This document shows positions 1 to 8,382 of a stretch of DNA of 64,000 bases, piece after piece. Both the position numbers and the translations under genes were made by a program. The notes under the pieces were generated by a model. It saw only the letters and a list, made by a program, of their open reading frames with translations, searched no databases and was not told the DNA's origin. Origin of the DNA: GCA-002726655 sp046582185 (lineage in GTDB: Bacteria > Pseudomonadota > Gammaproteobacteria > Pseudomonadales > Azotimanducaceae); contig JAYGEX010000039.1 in the NCBI GenBank assembly GCA_046582185.1, forward strand, positions 127,081 to 191,080, in the 5' to 3' direction. Position 1 is the first letter of the stretch. Every line of letters begins with the position of its first letter.

Positions 1-1072
1 TCTCAAGAATGATATTTCTGAAATCTTCTTCGCGGCGTAACATAATCAGATTCTTGTCTTTGCCGAGCTTGTATGTCGCTTCGGAGTCGCTGAAATGACT
101 TCCGATGACAGCAGGCCTTTGAACATTCTTTCGCAACTCATCAAAAGCGATAGATTTAGTATAGTGCTGATGCGCTATACCATGTCCATCGAATGGGTCG
201 CCCTGTTTTTTAAACCCCATCTTTGTGTAGAAGTTATCGAGTACAGTCAGGGCGTCCAGCTTGACCTCAGCCAGCCCCAGCCGAATTGCTTTTGTGATAG
301 CCAGCTCGACCAGGGAATGTCCAACACCTTCCTGTCGGTGCTCGGATACCACAGCCAGCCTGGAAATCTCACCTCTATCAGACATTCGGATTGTACCGAT
401 CATGTGACCGCTTTTGTCTTCTGCGATCCATTGTATGGCTTCATCGTCCAGATCATCCATGGTCAGAGAGGGTGGCAACGTCAACTCCACTACAAAAACA
501 AGCCGTCGAATCTCTTTGATGATCTTGCTGTGGTCTGCAAAATTCACTTCCCGGAGATCAAAATTCTTCACAGATAAAAATGCGCTGGACTCGGTCGCTT
601 CCACTCGTTTGACGTTGTCATCCAGTGGTTCAAATTGACGAATCATTTTCTGGTGGGGGATACCGGCCTCGTCAAATTCGTTGCCAACTGCGATAAAACC
701 TGCGCGTTCGTAGAAGTTAAGGGCGTGGGTTTGAGCATTGAGAAACACTTCGGTGAATCCAAGGTGGCGAGCTTTATCTACGGCTTGCTCCAGCAGGGCT
801 GCGCCGACGCCTTCGCCACGAAATTTATCCAGAACGGCCATTCGCCCGATTTGCCCGTCGCTAAGTAGGCGACCTGTGCCGATGGCGACATCGTCATTAT
901 CCAGGGCAATCCAATGCCAGCTGTCCTCATCCCTGCCGTCTAACTCTTCCTCCTCCGGAACATTCTGCTCGACAATGAATACCAGGCGGCGAATATTTGA
1001 TAACAGATTGCCTTCTGTAGTCCAGTCGGCTTCCCTGACAGTAAAGTTGCGGATGTTAATCCGATCATTCAT
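1..1072 (-). CDS. Tandem GNAT-domain acetyltransferase (3' end beyond window)
   Basis: The reading frame starts with ATG at 1072 and stays open to base 1, so the C-terminus is missing. About 357 residues are visible. Two GNAT folds lie in series: roughly residues 5-145, with the acetyl-CoA loop IGRMAVLDKFRGEGVGAALL, and 168-310, with ISRLAVVSEHRQEGVGHSLV. Each has the R/Q-x-x-G-x-G/A loop and a terminal NFYxxxGF strand. The first 50 or so residues of the two halves resemble each other (NIRRLVF and EIRRLVF), suggesting internal duplication. After residue 310 a third, unrelated segment begins. GNAT proteins transfer an acetyl group from acetyl-CoA to an amine; the substrate is unknown. It lies 35 bp downstream of roxA on the same strand and could be co-transcribed with purB-roxA. 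Confidence 0.85.
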   Translation of the reverse strand, partial: MNDRINIRNFTVREADWTTEGNLLSNIRRLVFIVEQNVPEEEELDGRDEDSWHWIALDNDDVAIGTGRLLSDGQIGRMAVLDKFRGEGVGAALLEQAVDKARHLGFTEVFLNAQTHALNFYERAGFIAVGNEFDEAGIPHQKMIRQFEPLDDNVKRVEATESSAFLSVKNFDLREVNFADHSKIIKEIRRLVFVVELTLPPSLTMDDLDDEAIQWIAEDKSGHMIGTIRMSDRGEISRLAVVSEHRQEGVGHSLVELAITKAIRLGLAEVKLDALTVLDNFYTKMGFKKQGDPFDGHGIAHQHYTKSIAFDELRKNVQRPAVIGSHFSDSEATYKLGKDKNLIMLRREEDFRNIILE

Positions 1073-1107
1073 GCGTCTTCACCACAGTTGTCATTAATTG
1101 TATTTTG

Positions 1108-2232
1108 TCAATTTTGATCGAACTCGATTGATCCATTAGCCCAGAGGGTTTGTAGTAATTCGATGCTGTCTTTGTCCTGCAAGATGTTCGCAGTATCAAC
1201 GCGGCGCTGTGCGCAGAGAACCTGCAGCCAAGGCATCACACTAACATTTGAGGTGAGCGCATCTCCATTAACATAAACCGTTAGCGACTGCTCGTCGAGA
1301 ACATAGGTGATCCTGGTGGGCAGCATACAAGAAACAGAACTACCTTCCGTCAATATTGAGCGAAGTTTGTTGTCCGATATCTCTTCGTTCTGCCTTATGG
1401 TATCGGGCTCTCGCAGTTCCGTCATATAGCAGCCATACCAATCCGCCAGGCGCTCCGGGTCCAGAAGTGTTTCGCTTAGCTTGTCTTCAAGGTTGCTTAT
1501 ATCTGACGCCGCAATGGCGTTGTTCGAAGATAGTACATCGTCATCGAGCAAGGCAGTTTCGTTACTTGAATCGATGACGCTGTCCGCCAAATGAGAAATC
1601 AGCTCAGGTATTGTTGGATTACGAATGCCGACGGAGAGCGTGATTGATTCCTCCTTGGCTATACCCCAATGACCAAATCCTGGCGGTATGTAGAGTACAT
1701 CACCCGGTAACGCATGATGTGTTGTTGAAGGCTCAAACTGTTGCAGCAGTCGTATGTCTGCTTCCAGATCAAGGTGATGCTCATTGTGACCGCCGTCGTC
1801 AAGCTGCCAGGTCTTGGCGCCTGATACTTGCAGGAGGAAGACATCGTAGTTGTCGAAGTGCGCACCACAATTGGCGCCTATATCGCCAATGGTTGCCATA
1901 ACGTCTTCGATTCTCCATCGTGGCAGGAACGAGAATTCGTCGAGAAGGAGTTGATTAAGCTCTGATAAATGCTGATCCAGCCCTTGAATCATGAGCAGGC
2001 TATTTTTCGGAATGGCATTCAGCTGAAATGGCCCAAGATGCATCTCGTATGTAGGGGAGCTGACCAGCCTTGTTTCAATGAGTTCGTTGTTAGTTAACAA
2101 CAACAAACTTGCTTTGTCGCTACACGCTATGAGTTCATTAATATTGCATGCTGTTGGTAGAAAGCAGGGTTTTTTTCGCCAGTAATCCCTAAAGAATCCT
2201 GACTCTGTTATCTTATTGGTAAATATAGGCAC
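1108..2232 (-). CDS. roxA: JmjC-type ribosomal oxygenase (RoxA/YcfD-like, uL16 arginine hydroxylase)
   Basis: This 374-residue protein has the JmjC/cupin core of 2-oxoglutarate and Fe(II)-dependent oxygenases. The metal triad is visible as H125-x-D127 (GAHFDNYD) and H188 (PPGFGHWG). The N-terminal FFRDYWRKKPCFLP stretch and the long C-terminal helical, winged-helix-like tail fit the YcfD family, which hydroxylates an arginine of ribosomal protein uL16. The start is GTG at 2232-2230; its G is also the last base of the purB stop (TAGTG), so translation is very probably coupled to purB. The family role is established knowledge; the exact target here is inferred. Location next to purB is common in gammaproteobacteria. 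Confidence 0.88.
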   Translation of the reverse strand: MPIFTNKITESGFFRDYWRKKPCFLPTACNINELIACSDKASLLLLTNNELIETRLVSSPTYEMHLGPFQLNAIPKNSLLMIQGLDQHLSELNQLLLDEFSFLPRWRIEDVMATIGDIGANCGAHFDNYDVFLLQVSGAKTWQLDDGGHNEHHLDLEADIRLLQQFEPSTTHHALPGDVLYIPPGFGHWGIAKEESITLSVGIRNPTIPELISHLADSVIDSSNETALLDDDVLSSNNAIAASDISNLEDKLSETLLDPERLADWYGCYMTELREPDTIRQNEEISDNKLRSILTEGSSVSCMLPTRITYVLDEQSLTVYVNGDALTSNVSVMPWLQVLCAQRRVDTANILQDKDSIELLQTLWANGSIEFDQN

Positions 2233-3719
2233 TATTCAGCGAGTAAATTTTTAACCAATAGTTCTGCAGCGCCGATGTAGTTCGCAGGCGTCAGTGAACG
2301 TATTTGTTCTTTTGCCTCAGCCGGCAGGCCAAGTTCCTCTATCATCGCTTCGACCCGGTTTTTGTCGAGGGTTTCGCCCCTTGTGAGCTCCTTTAGTTTT
2401 TCGTAGGGCTCGTCAATACCGTACTTTCGCATGATTGTCTGAATGGGTTCAGCCAGAACTTCCCAGCTGTTATCCAGATCCTGGCTGAGAGCATTGGAGT
2501 TGAGTTCCAGTTTTCCAATTCCTTTTAGCGTCGATTGATAAGCAATCAAAGAGTAGGCAATGCCACTGCCGAGATTCCTTAACGCCGTCGAATCGGTCAG
2601 GTCTCTTTGCCATCGGGATACTGGCAACTTTTCCGCCAGGTGCGTAAGTATGGCGTTGGCAATACCTAAGTTCCCCTCCGAATTTTCGAAGTCGATTGGG
2701 TTTACCTTATGGGGCATGGTTGAGGAGCCAGTCTCGCCGACGACGGCCTTTTGCTTAAAATAACCGATGGAAATATAGGCCCAGATATCCCGGTCGAAAT
2801 CCAGCAGTATGGTGTTGAATCGCGAAATCGCCTGAAAGAGTTCGGCAATGTAATCGTGGGGTTCAATTTGTGTTGTGTATGCATTCCAGCTTAAACCCAG
2901 AGAAGTCACAAACTCTGAACCAACACCGATCCAGTCTATATCCGGATATGCTGACAGGTGCGCGTTGAAATTGCCCACAGCGCCATTAATTTTTCCTAGT
3001 AACGGCACTTCCTGTACCTGTGCTATTTGTCGTTTTAGACGGGCGACCACATTGGCCATCTCCTTGCCCATGGTTGTAGGGGTGGCTACCTGTCCATGGG
3101 TTCGACTAAGCATTGGTGTGGCGGCGTACTTAAGCGCGAGGGCAGAAACAGCTGATATCACTTCCTGCATCCGGGGAACCAGTACGTCATCCCTCGCCGA
3201 TTTTAGAATCAGTGCATGTGAAAGGTTATTGATATCTTCAGAGGTGCAAGCGAAGTGTACAAATTCTGATTGCGTGATGAGCTGATCATCTGCGCCTTCC
3301 TGAATCTTCTGCTTGATAAAGTATTCAACAGCCTTAACATCATGGTTTGTAGAGCGTTCGATTGTCTTAACCCGCGCCGCATCTTCCAGAGAAAAGTTGT
3401 CGACGATACCGTTTAGAACAGATTTAGCAGATGAAGATAATGCTGGCAGCTCGTTGATTTCCTCGTGAGCGGCAAGATATTCAAACCAGCGAATTTCCAC
3501 TAACACACGATGATAAATGAGTCCGTATTCACTGACAATTGCCCGTAAATTACTCGTCTTATTACCGTATCGACCGTCGAGAGGCGACACTGCAGTTAGT
3601 GATGATAACTCAAGTAGTGATTGATCTTGTGTTGGTAGTACTTTTGGGGGTAGTTCTTTTGATGGTAGATCGTGGCTCATTAGTGTTTCGCCATTGGCAA
3701 GTTCGCGGAAAGACATCAT
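2232..3719 (-). CDS. purB: Adenylosuccinate lyase
   Basis: PurB cleaves succinylaminoimidazole carboxamide ribotide and adenylosuccinate, releasing fumarate in de novo purine and AMP synthesis; it acts as a cytosolic homotetramer. The fumarase/aspartase superfamily signature SSTMPHKVNPIDFEN is present, as are TSEDINNLSHAL and SRTHGQ. The body matches E. coli-type PurB, but the frame is 495 residues against the usual 456. About 36 residues precede the conserved LELSSLTAVSPLDGRYG start, and these are low-complexity (LPSKELPPKVLP). ATG codons at residues 1, 2 and 14 are possible starts; none lies at the conserved start, so either the extension is real or a TTG/CTG codon is used. It overlaps roxA by one base. 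Confidence 0.95.
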   Translation of the reverse strand: MMSFRELANGETLMSHDLPSKELPPKVLPTQDQSLLELSSLTAVSPLDGRYGNKTSNLRAIVSEYGLIYHRVLVEIRWFEYLAAHEEINELPALSSSAKSVLNGIVDNFSLEDAARVKTIERSTNHDVKAVEYFIKQKIQEGADDQLITQSEFVHFACTSEDINNLSHALILKSARDDVLVPRMQEVISAVSALALKYAATPMLSRTHGQVATPTTMGKEMANVVARLKRQIAQVQEVPLLGKINGAVGNFNAHLSAYPDIDWIGVGSEFVTSLGLSWNAYTTQIEPHDYIAELFQAISRFNTILLDFDRDIWAYISIGYFKQKAVVGETGSSTMPHKVNPIDFENSEGNLGIANAILTHLAEKLPVSRWQRDLTDSTALRNLGSGIAYSLIAYQSTLKGIGKLELNSNALSQDLDNSWEVLAEPIQTIMRKYGIDEPYEKLKELTRGETLDKNRVEAMIEELGLPAEAKEQIRSLTPANYIGAAELLVKNLLAE

Positions 3720-3841
3720 TTTATCAGTATTGTCACGTTAATTCCTGACCTGTGCCGGTGGATTATTTCAGTCGAATTTACCGAGGCGAAGTGGAGTTGA
3801 AATGAAACTCATTAGGAACAGCTTGTTGCAGGGTGAATTAC

Positions 3842-5110
3842 CTATTTTGTAAGAATGGACGCGAGTTTCTTGAAAGCTTCGCTGTCACAGTGTTCAGGAA
3901 ACTCTGACCTCAAACTCGCCATTGTTCGTCTGGCACTGGCAAAATCATCCAGGTCATTCTCAGAAATTTGCGCTGCTCGCAATAATAGTTTGGGTGTTTG
4001 TGGATGGTTGGGAAAATCATCAGGAAATTGGTAAAGCAATGCAGCGATGACCAGCTTCTGATTCCTCGTTTCCACTTTCAGCAGCAGTTTCTGGACCGTG
4101 TCTGAACTCTGTAATCTGTAGCTGCCTCCATTGGCCTCAAAGCAATACTCCAGCACGTGCCATGCGGTCCTGAAATCGCCTCGCTTGACCAAACGTTCGA
4201 TAAAACCTGTTCCGGTTTTAAGGGCTAGGCGTGAATTATTCCACTGCTGTATGCGCTCGAATATTTCAGCTTCATATTTATGGTCTTTGCTTTGTATTTT
4301 GTGCTCCAGCATTGACCAGGCTTTCTTCGTCTGTCCGCTGTGGGCTAATTGATACACTTGCATAAGGAGGTTCGAGATCTCAATTTCGTCGGCGCGTAGA
4401 AGCTGCGCTTCTTCTATTTTCTTACCATAACGAATGCTGATGCCAAGAGTGTCCGCATTACTATGCAAGGCAACGCCGAGACTTCGAAACAACGATATCC
4501 CTACCAGAACGAAGATCATCATGGATATCAGATTGAAGAAGCCAAGGTCAACCATGATCGCGATATAGGCGAATATCAGAGTTGTGGTTTGCAGGAAAAA
4601 ATAAGTGGCAAAGATAGAATCTGCACGAATATCAACAAGGATACCAATCCATTTGAGGGGGTTGAGAGCTGAAAAGAGATTCTCCTCCATAATGATGACG
4701 CAAGTTGCCATGGGGAATAGCAGGCTCGCACTCAGTATAAATATGACTTGAGCTAATGTGTCATCCAGCAGAAAAAAAAGCTAAAAGAAGAAACTGATTA
4801 GTAGAAGTTCTTTGAAAAATCGGGATTTACCGGTGGTGAAAAGAGTTCCGGACATTATTGGAACTTTCTGATAGCCCTGAGCAGTGAAATCAACAATGAT
4901 GAATAGATAACTCAGGTAGAAGAGTGATGAGACATAAGCTAATGGAATTACCCAGACAACTCCTGCAAGTCCGGAGAAACGATACACAGCAAGCATGCAG
5001 GAAAAGATCAGGCTAAAGAAAATTGACACCAACAGATTGCTAATACGAAATGGGAAGGCTGACACTTCCAGTTCTTCAAATTTATCGATCCATACGGGTT
5101 TACTTATCAT
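3842..5110 (-). pseudogene. Multi-pass membrane protein gene interrupted by one in-frame amber codon
   Basis: One reading frame runs from ATG 5110 to the stop at 3842 (422 codons), broken only by TAG at 4783-4781 (codon 110). The 109-residue 5' part has hydrophobic helices around residues 25-45 and 50-75 and begins another (LLLISFFF). Directly after the TAG the same frame continues hydrophobically (LFFLLDDTLAQVIFILSASLLFP) for 23 codons before the internal ATG at 4711. Two or three further membrane helices follow, then a soluble C-terminal half of about 180 residues with helical-repeat character. The hydrophobic profile crosses the stop without a break, so this looks like a recent nonsense mutation (for example TTG to TAG). 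Family not recognised; the layout resembles integral-membrane proteins with a cytoplasmic tail. Reinitiation at 4711 could still give a 289-residue fragment. Confidence 0.75.
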
Positions 5111-5366
5111 GGACTTTCTTCAATCTGCTGGTTATTTCACACAAGGCACTAATCCTATAAGGACAGTTATGAGGATAGTTACCCGGATCATTCAATTACA
5201 CGCCTATCGTTTTGATTTATATTAGATCGGCGGTTCTGTCGATACTACCCAGGCAGGTGTATGAGTAATTGTGCAGTTATGCTGCCAGAAAATCTTGAAT
5301 GTTATAAACTAACGTTGAATTAGAGCTGTTGACGCATATATTGAATGGGTTGAGTAGGTAGATAGA
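5111..5366. other. Divergent intergenic region between membrane pseudogene and msrB
   Basis: This 256-bp A+T-rich stretch separates two divergent genes and should hold both promoters. No strong consensus promoter pair or structured RNA could be picked out. A TTGACG hexamer near 5330 lies about 37 bp upstream of the msrB start but lacks a convincing -10 partner at the right spacing. Confidence 0.3.
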
Positions 5367-5732
5367 ATGACAAAAAATTACAATGACTTGAGTGCAGAAG
5401 AAGCAAGGGTAATTGTTAACAAAGGTACGGAAATGCCGTTTGCCGGGGAATATGACGATTTCTTCGAAAACGGACATTATGCCTGCCGTCAGTGCGATGC
5501 ACCTTTGTATACTTCTGAGCACAAGTTCCACTCCGAGTGCGGGTGGCCAGCCTTTGACGATGAAATCGAAGATGCTGTGAAGAGGGAAGTGGATGCGGAT
5601 GGCATGCGCGTCGAAATTATTTGCGCTAAATGCGATGGCCACCTTGGCCACGTATTTGAAGGTGAGCAACTAACCATAAAAAATACGAGGCACTGTGTAA
5701 ACTCAATTTCAATGAAATTTGTAAGTGCCTGA
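5367..5732 (+). CDS. msrB: Peptide-methionine (R)-S-oxide reductase
   Basis: MsrB reduces methionine-R-sulfoxide in proteins, using thioredoxin as electron donor. The 121-residue protein carries the two zinc-binding CxxC pairs (C40/C43 and C86/C89), the HSECGWPAF substrate-pocket segment and the C-terminal catalytic motif RHCVNSISMKF, with the nucleophilic C110. It lacks a signal peptide, so it is probably cytosolic. The usual Tyr after Arg in the RYCxN motif is His here, a mild variant. It stands alone between two oppositely oriented genes. The ATG at 5367 follows the tract GTAGGTAGATAGA, a weak ribosome-binding site. Confidence 0.92.
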   Translation: MTKNYNDLSAEEARVIVNKGTEMPFAGEYDDFFENGHYACRQCDAPLYTSEHKFHSECGWPAFDDEIEDAVKREVDADGMRVEIICAKCDGHLGHVFEGEQLTIKNTRHCVNSISMKFVSA

Positions 5733-5782
5733 ATAAACGCCACGACAGAACATGCGGTCTAAATTTTAATTCCTAATAGAGC

Positions 5783-7669
5783 TTAGTTACAGCCAGATGG
5801 TAAATCCAGCGTAGGATTCCTGTCGAAAAAACCCACCGGAATAAGATGAAAGCCACAATATTCAACGGGCATAACTGGCCAGTCTTCTGGTCTTGGAACA
5901 TGAGTAAGACCGAAGGTATGCCATAACACCAGATCGCATTGCGAGATATCGCGATCGCTTTCGGTATTTTCGCCCAGACCATTTTGCCCTTCATGCATGA
6001 CGGTTAATGGGCCGCCTGCGCTGTACTCCTCTGCATTAAATGGCGTTGCCCAGATGTTGTACATGGCAAATGCGGCGCGCTTGGCCATGATTGAGTCAGG
6101 GTGTGCTAACAAGGTGGGTGAGGCTCCGGCCAATAGTTTGTACGCGACGGCTTGTCCCCAGCTATTCAATTTATTGGGATTAGTGATCTTCCAGTTGCGG
6201 CTATATTCAGGGTTGAGCTTGCGCTTAGCTTCCTGCTCAGATTTAAGATGTGTGCTCACATTTCTGAATTGTGTGCCGTCGGGGTTGTCTGCTGAAATCG
6301 GCAGGACTTCAATTTGGCTTTCAAACAGGGAATTGGAACCGCCATCCAGCTCCCAGTCGAGTCTGAAACAAAACAGATGTTGATGTACCGGGGAGGCCAG
6401 GTTTCGACCGATAATTGGTGCTTGTTCCGGATTGTGAGTGTCATCAGTTACCGCACTAATTCCTACTATTCCGGTTAACTTAACTTCCATCTGGATATTA
6501 CCGTCCAGGTATAAATTCCAGTAAAAGCCATAGTCGTAGTTACCCACCGTATGGATGGTGCTGATGACCAGACGCCTGGAGCGCCGAACCTCGGTTGTCT
6601 CTGCTACCGCATCCGTATGCTTCCATTGAATGCCAAAGTCCTCTTCATGCAGACAGATCGCTTGCTTAATGGTCTTGGCTTTGCCGTCCCAGGTGATCTG
6701 ATTTACGTCGAAATAGTGAATGTCGCCGACACAGTCGCAACCCAGGGTCAGGGAGTTAACCAATGTTCCCATGCTGTATTCGCTTGCATCCAATACATGT
6801 TTCCAACTGTGCATGTCGCTCTTATCGCCATAGGGAACAACCATTTCTGATAAGGAAGCGCGATACAAAATTGGTCGGCTCTGATTACTTAGCTGATGTA
6901 GAACTAATCCGTGTACGGGATGTACGCTTATGCGAAATTCCCATCCTTGCCAGCTGATTTTGTAGTTATCTACTGTAAAGCTTGGACCCTCTGGTTGTGA
7001 AATTTGCAGTGGCTTTAGATCACTCCGAAGTTCGCCCTGGTGAGCCTTGTCAAAGCGTCCTGAATCAGGCGGTATGATTGTGGTGCCAGTGTCTTCAACC
7101 TCCAGCACTTGTCTTGTTGTCAGGTCTACATGCGCGATAAGACCATGAATAGGTCTTGCATAACCGTTGTCAGTTTTGTCCTCACGAACAAAAGCTATTG
7201 AGCGCATCATTCTGTGGCCTTTCGTAGCCTCTGAATGCACATATCCGCTCCCGGGCCACGGGTCAACTTGAACGAGATCAATATCTGTAATTCCTCTTTC
7301 CTTGACCGCGGCGAGCCACCTCGGATCTTTTTTCGTCAGGATGACTGCAGTTTCAAAATCGGCTGCGCCATACGGTGCTTGAGCTGTGCCTGACAAGCGT
7401 TCAAATGTATCGACGCTATTTTTTCCCAGATGTATGTCAACCTTAAAGCCACCATCCGGAGTTGGATCGGTTCCCAGCAGTCGTACTACCCGATTGAGGG
7501 GATCGCCGGATTGATAAGAATGAATGTTATCTTTTGATGGCTCAACCAGCTCTATAGAGCTAAAGACTGCCTTATCGTGGCTTTGCTCGACGCCGCGAAA
7601 TATCTTCACCGCGTTTTCTATTTCGCTGGCAGTGATGGGATGTAGTGGATGGTTGACCGGCATGTGCAA
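5783..7669 (-). CDS. Copper-containing primary-amine oxidase
   Basis: Copper amine oxidases convert primary amines to aldehyde, ammonia and hydrogen peroxide using a self-made topaquinone cofactor. In this 628-residue protein the cofactor tyrosine lies in the motif GNYDYGFYW (Y378). The catalytic base is D294 in the segment DASEYSMG, followed by NSLTLGCDCVG. The copper ligands are predicted as H429 and H431 (HQHLF) and H590 (GLTHVPRPEDWP). Length and motif order match the bacterial Arthrobacter-type enzymes. No export signal is visible at the N-terminus (MHMPVNHPLHPITASEIENA), so it is probably cytosolic. Substrate is unknown; phenylethylamine, tyramine or histamine are typical. It sits alone, with yehS upstream on the same strand. 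Confidence 0.93.
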   Translation of the reverse strand: MHMPVNHPLHPITASEIENAVKIFRGVEQSHDKAVFSSIELVEPSKDNIHSYQSGDPLNRVVRLLGTDPTPDGGFKVDIHLGKNSVDTFERLSGTAQAPYGAADFETAVILTKKDPRWLAAVKERGITDIDLVQVDPWPGSGYVHSEATKGHRMMRSIAFVREDKTDNGYARPIHGLIAHVDLTTRQVLEVEDTGTTIIPPDSGRFDKAHQGELRSDLKPLQISQPEGPSFTVDNYKISWQGWEFRISVHPVHGLVLHQLSNQSRPILYRASLSEMVVPYGDKSDMHSWKHVLDASEYSMGTLVNSLTLGCDCVGDIHYFDVNQITWDGKAKTIKQAICLHEEDFGIQWKHTDAVAETTEVRRSRRLVISTIHTVGNYDYGFYWNLYLDGNIQMEVKLTGIVGISAVTDDTHNPEQAPIIGRNLASPVHQHLFCFRLDWELDGGSNSLFESQIEVLPISADNPDGTQFRNVSTHLKSEQEAKRKLNPEYSRNWKITNPNKLNSWGQAVAYKLLAGASPTLLAHPDSIMAKRAAFAMYNIWATPFNAEEYSAGGPLTVMHEGQNGLGENTESDRDISQCDLVLWHTFGLTHVPRPEDWPVMPVEYCGFHLIPVGFFDRNPTLDLPSGCN

Positions 7670-7748
7670 AGTCCCTAGAAAATTGATATTAGATTGATAG
7701 TTATTTCATATCCCCAGTAGCTGGAATACTTCACAAGCTGGACGCTGG

Positions 7749-8222
7749 TCATTCAGATGAAGTGTCTCCCCTTAGCTTTAACTGGAGTCCATTAAGGAAG
7801 TTACGGAGAACTTGATCCATACAGTCCCGATATTGGCGATGCCCGGGTTTCCTGAAAAATGAACTTAATTCGGGGGCGCTCAAGCGTAGCCCCGCTAGAT
7901 TGAGTATTTCAAGAATATCGTCCGACCGGAGACTTAAGGCGATTTTCAGTTTCATGAATATCATATTGTTGTTTAGTCGCGTCTCTGGTTTAACTTGCGG
8001 GCCGTCGCGTTTACCACGTTTCTCAATGATCAGGCCATTTAGAAATGTTGCCAGAGTGATGTCGTTGCATTTCTTGAATAGCTTGGCATCTTCTTTGGAA
8101 AGCCAGCCTCGAACCTGCCATCTCTTTACCTCAAGATCAGCTAACTTAAATATGTCGATCATCTTCGAGTCATCAAAGTCGAATATATAGCGGACCCGGC
8201 CCATCACATCATTGTTTAACAT
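7749..8222 (-). CDS. yehS: DUF1456 (YehS-like) protein
   Basis: This 157-residue protein has the two-repeat DUF1456 architecture. Each repeat carries a V/M-x-R-Y/F-x-x-D/N-hydrophobic segment followed by FLNGL: MGRVRYIFDFDD...ATFLNGLIIEKRG, then MKLKIALSLRSDD...RNFLNGLQLKLRG. The conserved FFRKPGHRQYRDCMDQ segment is also present. The molecular function of the family is unknown. The start is ATG at 8222, just 7 bp after the stop of a small possible ORF that follows hflD, so it may belong to the mnmA-hflD transcription unit. Confidence 0.88.
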   Translation of the reverse strand: MLNNDVMGRVRYIFDFDDSKMIDIFKLADLEVKRWQVRGWLSKEDAKLFKKCNDITLATFLNGLIIEKRGKRDGPQVKPETRLNNNMIFMKLKIALSLRSDDILEILNLAGLRLSAPELSSFFRKPGHRQYRDCMDQVLRNFLNGLQLKLRGDTSSE

Positions 8223-8229
8223 TTATTAC

Positions 8230-8343
8230 TCATTTCTCCGGCCCTGTCAGACCAGGGATGACAGTTAATTTTCTTGCCTTGCTTGCATCTAACGAATTGT
8301 ATGCCATGGTGAGGGTATCCAGCGAGCATAATAGTTTTCGCAT
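8230..8343 (-). CDS. Possible 37-residue small protein between hflD and yehS
   Basis: On the minus strand, ATG at 8343-8341 is directly preceded by AGGAGGAGG, an unusually strong though very closely spaced ribosome-binding site. It opens a 37-codon frame ending TGA at 8232-8230, 7 bp before the yehS start. The product begins MRKLLCSLDTL and ends LTGPEK. It matches no family I know. The position, between two same-strand genes and in a 160-bp gap that would otherwise be empty, suggests either a real small protein or a leader that couples translation of yehS. Confidence 0.33.
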   Translation of the reverse strand: MRKLLCSLDTLTMAYNSLDASKARKLTVIPGLTGPEK

Positions 8344-8382
8344 CCTCCTCCTGATTGCCAGCTATAAGGCGAAGCTATTTCT

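Noticed and set aside
95..1097. Plus-strand open frames over the first kilobase
   Set aside because: They are antisense to the GNAT protein, whose minus-strand frame shows clear domain motifs.
4781..4783. Pyrrolysine or selenocysteine at the amber codon
   Set aside because: UAG is not read as selenocysteine, and no pyl genes are visible; simple nonsense mutation is more likely.
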